Assembly: GCA_934757245.1 (NCBI GenBank)
Contig: CAKVLH010000008.1
Span: 1 to 64,000, forward strand
Reading direction: 5' to 3'
Length of the DNA: 64,000 bases
DNA from: an uncultured Candidatus Melainabacteria bacterium
GTDB lineage: Bacteria > Cyanobacteriota > Vampirovibrionia > Gastranaerophilales > Gastranaerophilaceae
Numbering within the stretch: the stretch's first letter is position 1; the number at the start of each line of letters is the position of its first letter. A program made the position numbers and the translations under genes. The notes below the pieces were generated by a model. That model was not told where the DNA came from. It ran no database searches and saw nothing but the letters and a program-made list of their open reading frames with translations. This document shows, piece after piece, positions 63,502 through 64,000 of the stretch.

Positions 63502-63580
63502 TATAATCTCTTTTCTTTATTTTCTCCTCCACTCCTTTATCTAACGTGAGTTAATGCCGCAATCGATTGCGGCTTTTTGT
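63502..63580 (+). ncRNA. candidate small RNA with CU-rich loop
   Basis: TATAAT (63502-63507) with no clear -35, then about 60 nt with single-stranded CTCCTCCACTCC (63524-63535), ending in the perfect stem GCCGCAATC/GATTGCGGC (63556-63573) and T5. The CU motif could pair with Shine-Dalgarno sequences and recalls cyanobacterial Yfr1 in style, not by homology I can prove. Confidence 0.4.
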
Positions 63581-63606
63581 TTTTTACAATGCAATCGTTA
63601 TTCTTC

Positions 63607-63829
63607 GCAACAACTTGGCGTAGAACTAGTAACTTAGGGGCATTTTGAGGTGCATTTAGCACCGAGCAGGTTGAGTTTTCAACCCAACAAATACTCCCCA
63701 CCTGGGCACTTCTAAACTGCCAACTTGTCTAATGGCGCGACGATCTTTGTTGGAGTTAAATAATTATATTAAATCTTTTTCATACTTCCAGCTATTCTTA
63801 ATTCCAGAGCCGATTAGGCTCTTTTTTTT
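63607..63829 (+). ncRNA. structured GC-rich block with terminator, possible RNA
   Basis: GGTGC/GCACC and GGTTGA/TCAACC hairpins inside a GGGG...CCCC pairing (63637-63700), CAACAA/TTGTTG closing pairs, and a GAGCC/GGCTC hairpin with eight T residues at 63806-63829. No ORF. I could not match it to 6S, SRP, tmRNA, RNase P or a riboswitch. It could alternatively be a dispersed repeat. Confidence 0.3.
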
Positions 63830-64000
63830 GCTTAAGAACAAATAATTGTTGTATTCAAGAACAATTATTGAACATAATAAAGGTGGGAACCGCTTACGCT
63901 TTTCTCACCCTACAACACTTCCTTATGATACGCCCCAGTTTTGTTGTTTTATTTTGTTTTACTTAAAATTTCTGCAATTTTATTATTAAAATTAGTATTC
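63830..64000. other. AT-rich non-coding end of window
   Basis: Contains an AT-rich hairpin AATAATTGTT/AACAATTATT (63841-63850, 63860-63869) and a REP-like GGTGGGAA...TTCTCACC hairpin (63882-63909). No gene seen. Confidence 0.5.

Noticed and set aside
63607..63730. 6S, SRP, 5S or tmRNA in the structured block
   Set aside because: None of the diagnostic segments (SRP GGAAG loop, 5S core, tag ORF) could be found.
63880..63915. T-box-like GGTGGGAACCGC word
   Set aside because: It lacks the rest of the T-box leader, no tRNA-ligase or amino-acid gene follows; better explained as a REP-like hairpin.

Overview
This window reads as chromosome from a low-GC, Gram-negative-type bacterium. lpxA is the clearest sign of an outer membrane. 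The rest is mostly core metabolism and translation genes, mixed with lineage-restricted EF-hand, YD-repeat and helical-repeat proteins that lack signal peptides. My best guess is a gut Melainabacteria/Vampirovibrionia lineage (Gastranaerophilales-like). This rests on gene content and protein style, not on a database match. No phage, IS transposase, CRISPR array or tRNA was found.

Layout. 1-540: leader and tandem promoters of an rRNA operon running leftwards; the 16S gene should begin just past the left edge. 0.5-9.2 kb: a minus-strand block with a small LuxR-type regulator, a Cys-rich exported protein, hpt-tilS, an ATPase-less Clp N-domain repeat protein, a DUF1292 protein, ruvX, an unknown helical protein and ilvE. 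9.3-18.5 kb: an FAD oxidoreductase, a MEMO-AMMECR1 fusion, DedA, nitroreductase, LCP and a Pif1-like helicase. 18.6-21.9 kb: a small protein and a 951-aa repeat protein behind a sigma-28-type promoter. 22-27.4 kb: an anti-sigma/ECF-sigma/Spy-like module, dnaK and a matrixin-like protease. 27.4-32 kb: a Xer recombinase, an HNH-like protein and a second sigma-28-type gene. 32-39.2 kb: dapF, hisS, pdxJ, nth, nnrD and purB. 39.3-50 kb: a YD-repeat protein (third sigma-28 promoter), a DMT transporter, a coiled-coil protein, era, a cytosolic GH13 enzyme, HD-GYP and a Q/N-rich protein. 50-64 kb: lysS, rimP-[four-helix-bundle element]-nusA, trpS, an exported amylase, spmA/B, a U32 peptidase, a TPR protein, pth, lpxA and a terminal non-coding region with possible small RNAs.

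Three patterns stand out. (1) A four-helix-bundle (23S intervening-sequence-protein type) gene lies between 38-nt inverted repeats made of 8-bp words, inserted between rimP and nusA. Two gene-less copies of the same architecture occur upstream of the U32 peptidase gene and dnaK, which suggests a small mobile element family. (2) Three genes for large proteins without signal peptides have near-perfect sigma-28 promoters (TAAAGTTT-N11-GCCGATAA). Two of these promoters also share an upstream element at identical spacing, and their products share a repeat domain. (3) At least six genes have a -10 hexamer 6-7 nt before the start codon and no Shine-Dalgarno sequence, so leaderless mRNAs look common here. 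GC-rich REP-like repeats are also scattered through the intergenic regions, and three appear to have inserted in frame in the U32 peptidase gene.
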